Of a stretch of DNA of 15,454 bases, positions 13,467 to 15,454 are shown one piece after another. Source of the DNA: Deltaproteobacteria bacterium (GTDB lineage: Bacteria > Myxococcota_A > UBA796 > UBA2385). The notes under the pieces are model-generated. The model was not told the origin of the DNA. It searched no databases and worked only from the letters and a program-made list of their open reading frames with translations. How positions within the stretch are numbered: the stretch's first letter is position 1; every line of letters starts with the position of its first letter. Made by a program: the position numbers and the translations under genes. The DNA lies in contig CANHON010000070.1 in assembly GCA_947462115.1 (NCBI GenBank), positions 1 through 15,454 of the forward strand, written 5' to 3'.

Positions 13467-14717
13467 ATGCAGTACGACGTCTTTTTCTCGATCTCCCAGA
13501 CCCCGGTTCGGGGGCACACCCCGTCTGAGGCCGAGATGCTCCGCGCCTTCATCGAGGAGGTGCAGGCCGCCGACGCGCTGGGCTACGGCACGGCCTGGGT
13601 GGCCGAGGCCCACCTGAGCACCGAGGTGCAGAAGCGCCACGCGCAGCCGGTGGTGCCGCACTGGCAGGGTGAGATCGGCCTCAACACCGATATTTTGCAG
13701 CTGGCGCACCACGTCTTCGCCCGCACGCAGCGCATCGAGGTGGGCTCGGCCGTCAGCAACCTTCTGGTGAACGGCGGGCCCGTGGCCCACGCCGAGCGCC
13801 TCGCGGCCTTCGCGAGCCTCCACGGACTCGATCCGGCGGAGCAGCGGCGCCTGCGCTTCGGCGTCTCGGCCGGGCGCTTCGACTTCATGAACCGCGCCCA
13901 CGGCGTCGTTCCCCGCGATGCGCTGGAGGCGGCGGCCTGGCCGGCCCTCAAGGGCCAGATCTTCGCCGAGGCCTGCGAGCTGTTCTTGCGCCTGCTGTCG
14001 GGCGAGGCCCTCAGCGGGGCCGACGCCGCGCCCACCACCCTGCGGCGCGAGAGCTTCCGATCCGACGCCGAATGGGCCGCCGTGGAGGCCCTGGGGCGGC
14101 GGGCCGGCCGGCTGTCGGGCGGCGCGGTGCACTTCGCGCCCCGCTACGACTTTGACGTGCTGCGCATCGTCCCCAACGACTGGCGCCGCGAGCTGGTGGA
14201 GCTCTACGTGGGCTCGCACGACCCGGCCCTGCAGGTGCGGGTCAACCAGCACCTCCCGGTCAAGGTGTTCAACCTGAGCATCACGGCGCCGGCGGTCATC
14301 GACGCCACCCACGCCCGCATGGCCGGCGCTTTTCACCCCAACGGCGGCCCGTGGGCCCGGGCGCACATGCCGCGCACCGTCATGGTGTTCCTCAACGAGC
14401 AGGACGGGCTACTCCCGGCCTCGCGGGTGGCCGCGGCCCACGCTGAGGCCGAGGCGGCCCTGTCGGCCTACTGGTCGGCCCTGGAGGGCACGCTGGACCC
14501 CAACAAGGTGGCGGCCGCCACCGACAACGCCGTGGTGGGCGACGCAGAGGCCGTGGCCCAGCAGCTCGCGGCGCGCTTCCACCCCGATGACCGCTTGATG
14601 CTGTGGTTCGACTTCTTCAACCACGACCGCGCGCGGGTCATCGAGGACATGCAGCGCTTCACCGAGCGGGTGATCCCCCGGGTGGCGGCGCTGCAGGCCA
14701 CCGGCGCTCAGCTGTAG
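13467..14717 (+). CDS. LLM-class (luciferase-like) flavin-dependent monooxygenase
   Basis: The 416-residue protein starts at the ATG at 13467 with GGAGG 7 bases upstream; an extension to 13428 would overlap the end of the SDR gene. Luciferase-family TIM-barrel marks are AADALGYGTAWVAEAHL (34-50), RIEVGSAVSNLLVNGGPVAHAERLA (89-113) and RFGVSAGRFDF (130-140). The family uses reduced FMN and oxygen to oxidise aldehydes, sulfonates, alkanes or other small organics. The substrate cannot be told from sequence. A middle insertion of about 80 residues (~180-260) and a long C-terminal part lengthen it beyond the ~340 residues common in the family. It is the last gene of the fabL operon and overlaps the convergent HPt gene by 10 bases. 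Confidence 0.85.
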   Translation: MQYDVFFSISQTPVRGHTPSEAEMLRAFIEEVQAADALGYGTAWVAEAHLSTEVQKRHAQPVVPHWQGEIGLNTDILQLAHHVFARTQRIEVGSAVSNLLVNGGPVAHAERLAAFASLHGLDPAEQRRLRFGVSAGRFDFMNRAHGVVPRDALEAAAWPALKGQIFAEACELFLRLLSGEALSGADAAPTTLRRESFRSDAEWAAVEALGRRAGRLSGGAVHFAPRYDFDVLRIVPNDWRRELVELYVGSHDPALQVRVNQHLPVKVFNLSITAPAVIDATHARMAGAFHPNGGPWARAHMPRTVMVFLNEQDGLLPASRVAAAHAEAEAALSAYWSALEGTLDPNKVAAATDNAVVGDAEAVAQQLAARFHPDDRLMLWFDFFNHDRARVIEDMQRFTERVIPRVAALQATGAQL

Positions 14718-15151
14718 GTGGCGCGGAACTCGGCGCAGTGGTGGAGCAGCTGCCCGCCCAGCGCCGTGGCCTCCGCCGCCGGCACCTCGTCCTCGCGGCA
14801 AGCGGCCTCCAGCGCGCGCGACACCTGCTCGATGCGGCGGGCGCCGATGGTGGCGGCGCTGCCCTTGATGCCGTGGGCGGCGCGGCCGAGGGCCACCCAG
14901 TCGGTCGCGGCGACGCTGGCCTGAACCGCGCCCTCGTGCCGGGATAGGTCGTTGATAAACAACGTGAGCAGCCGCTGAAACAGGCCGTTCTTGCCGGTCG
15001 CTTGCTCCACCTCGGTGAGGTAGGCCGTGGCCTCGCGGTCCAGCACGGGCAGGTGGCCGACTGAGCTGGGCGGCGCGCCCTCGGCGGCGATCGCTTGACC
15101 GAGGCCGTGAATGGCGGGTTCGTCGAAGGCAGGTCGCGGCGGCGTGGTCAT
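14708..15151 (-). CDS. HPt (histidine phosphotransfer) domain protein
   Basis: The 147-residue product from the ATG at 15151 (GAGG 4 bases upstream) carries the HPt signature AAHGIKGSAATIGARRI (91-107), with the phosphorylated His93 on a four-helix bundle preceded by LLTLFINDLSRHEGAV and followed by QVSRALEAACRE. HPt proteins relay phosphate between receiver domains in multistep phosphorelays. The first ~40 residues are Pro/Ala-rich and probably a linker. The frame remains open upstream to the window edge with no stop, so this could instead be the C-terminal domain of a larger protein. I prefer the short model because of the ribosome site and weaker codon bias just before the ATG. No histidine kinase or receiver is visible in the window. 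The gene converges on the monooxygenase gene. Confidence 0.82.
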   Translation of the reverse strand: MTTPPRPAFDEPAIHGLGQAIAAEGAPPSSVGHLPVLDREATAYLTEVEQATGKNGLFQRLLTLFINDLSRHEGAVQASVAATDWVALGRAAHGIKGSAATIGARRIEQVSRALEAACREDEVPAAEATALGGQLLHHCAEFRATYS

Positions 15152-15454
15152 GGGGCCTCGTGGGTGGTCCGGCTCGGGTGGGGTGCCTAACGTGGCGCAG
15201 CGCCGGATCGTGCGGTGGTGGGGCGCCCGCGCGGCCTCCGCTGGAGGCTCTCCCGCGGCGGCGAGGGCCCACACCTCGATCAAGGGGGGATCTGCCGGGC
15301 CGGTCGCCGGCGCGGCGGGGTCGTGGAGCTTGGCGCCGCGCAAGCGCAGCCGCCAACCGAGCTCTTCGACCGCCTCGGGGCCCGCGCCGCCGTCCCGCAG
15401 CCGCAGCGCCCGACCGGCGAAGGGCCCCGGGGACCCGCCCACGCCCAGCGCCTC
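15152..15454 (-). CDS. Coding-like frame upstream of and in frame with the HPt gene, truncated by the right edge
   Basis: From the right edge to about 15200 the minus strand shows strong third-position G/C bias in one frame (EALGVGGSPGPFAGRALRLR, later EELGWRLRLRGAKLHDP and PLIEVWALAAAG). The other two frames on this strand contain stops or poor bias. This frame runs without a stop into the HPt ATG at 15151. Either it is the N-terminal part of a fusion ending in the HPt domain, joined by a Pro-rich linker, or it is the end of a separate gene whose stop was lost or is hidden by a sequence error. I do not recognise the visible part. Confidence 0.4.

Noticed and set aside
14409..15356. 315-residue minus-strand frame opposite the monooxygenase and HPt genes
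   Set aside because: Arg/Pro-rich frame in the wrong phase; the HPt frame explains the strand.
1..15454. CRISPR array, tRNA, rRNA or insertion sequence
   Set aside because: I found no spaced identical repeats, cloverleaf-like or rRNA-like stretch, or transposase motif, despite the Cas2-fold gene.

Overview
The window is very GC-rich double-stranded bacterial DNA, with G or C at nearly every third codon position. It is densely coded: about 17 protein genes on both strands and no rRNA, tRNA, CRISPR array, transposase or phage gene that I could see. The mix of split sulfate adenylyltransferase (cysD, cysN), a type-2 orotidine-phosphate decarboxylase, a FabL-type enoyl reductase, a KAP-type NTPase, HPt and TPR proteins and several unrecognised proteins would fit a large-genome GC-rich lineage such as Myxococcota or a relative. 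That placement is inference only.

Left part, 1-5230, all minus strand, read from right to left: an unrecognised 149-aa protein with a TTG start; a 186-aa protein resembling a decayed nucleotidyl-cyclase domain, overlapping it by 16 bases; cysD; cysN; and a large unrecognised protein that runs off the left edge. CysN carries a C-terminal APS-kinase-like tail that has lost its P-loop.

Middle, 5231-9422: a 366-base divergent intergenic region with a perfect 7-7-7 inverted repeat, then a plus-strand KAP-like NTPase. A small acidic reading frame is coupled to its stop codon but appears frameshifted near its start. pyrF follows, preceded by a 16-bp tandem repeat, then a DnaQ-like exonuclease whose true start is unclear. 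A 102-aa unknown protein lies on the minus strand.

Right part, 9423-15454: a lipoprotein gene converges on a Cas2-fold SinR-like gene, with a strong bidirectional terminator between them. A tight four-gene plus-strand operon follows: FabL-type enoyl-ACP reductase, a DUF4342-like/TPR protein, a divergent short-chain dehydrogenase lacking the catalytic Tyr and Lys, and a luciferase-like flavin monooxygenase. It converges, with a 10-base overlap, on an HPt phosphotransfer gene whose reading frame stays open to the right edge.

The clearest metabolic unit is cysDN, which activates sulfate to adenylyl sulfate. The fabL operon suggests acyl-chain or lipid redox chemistry. I do not see a complete, recognisable new system. 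The best candidates for a second look are the CysN pseudo-kinase tail, the KAP gene with its coupled acidic partner, the exonuclease with no canonical start, and the Tyr-less SDR.
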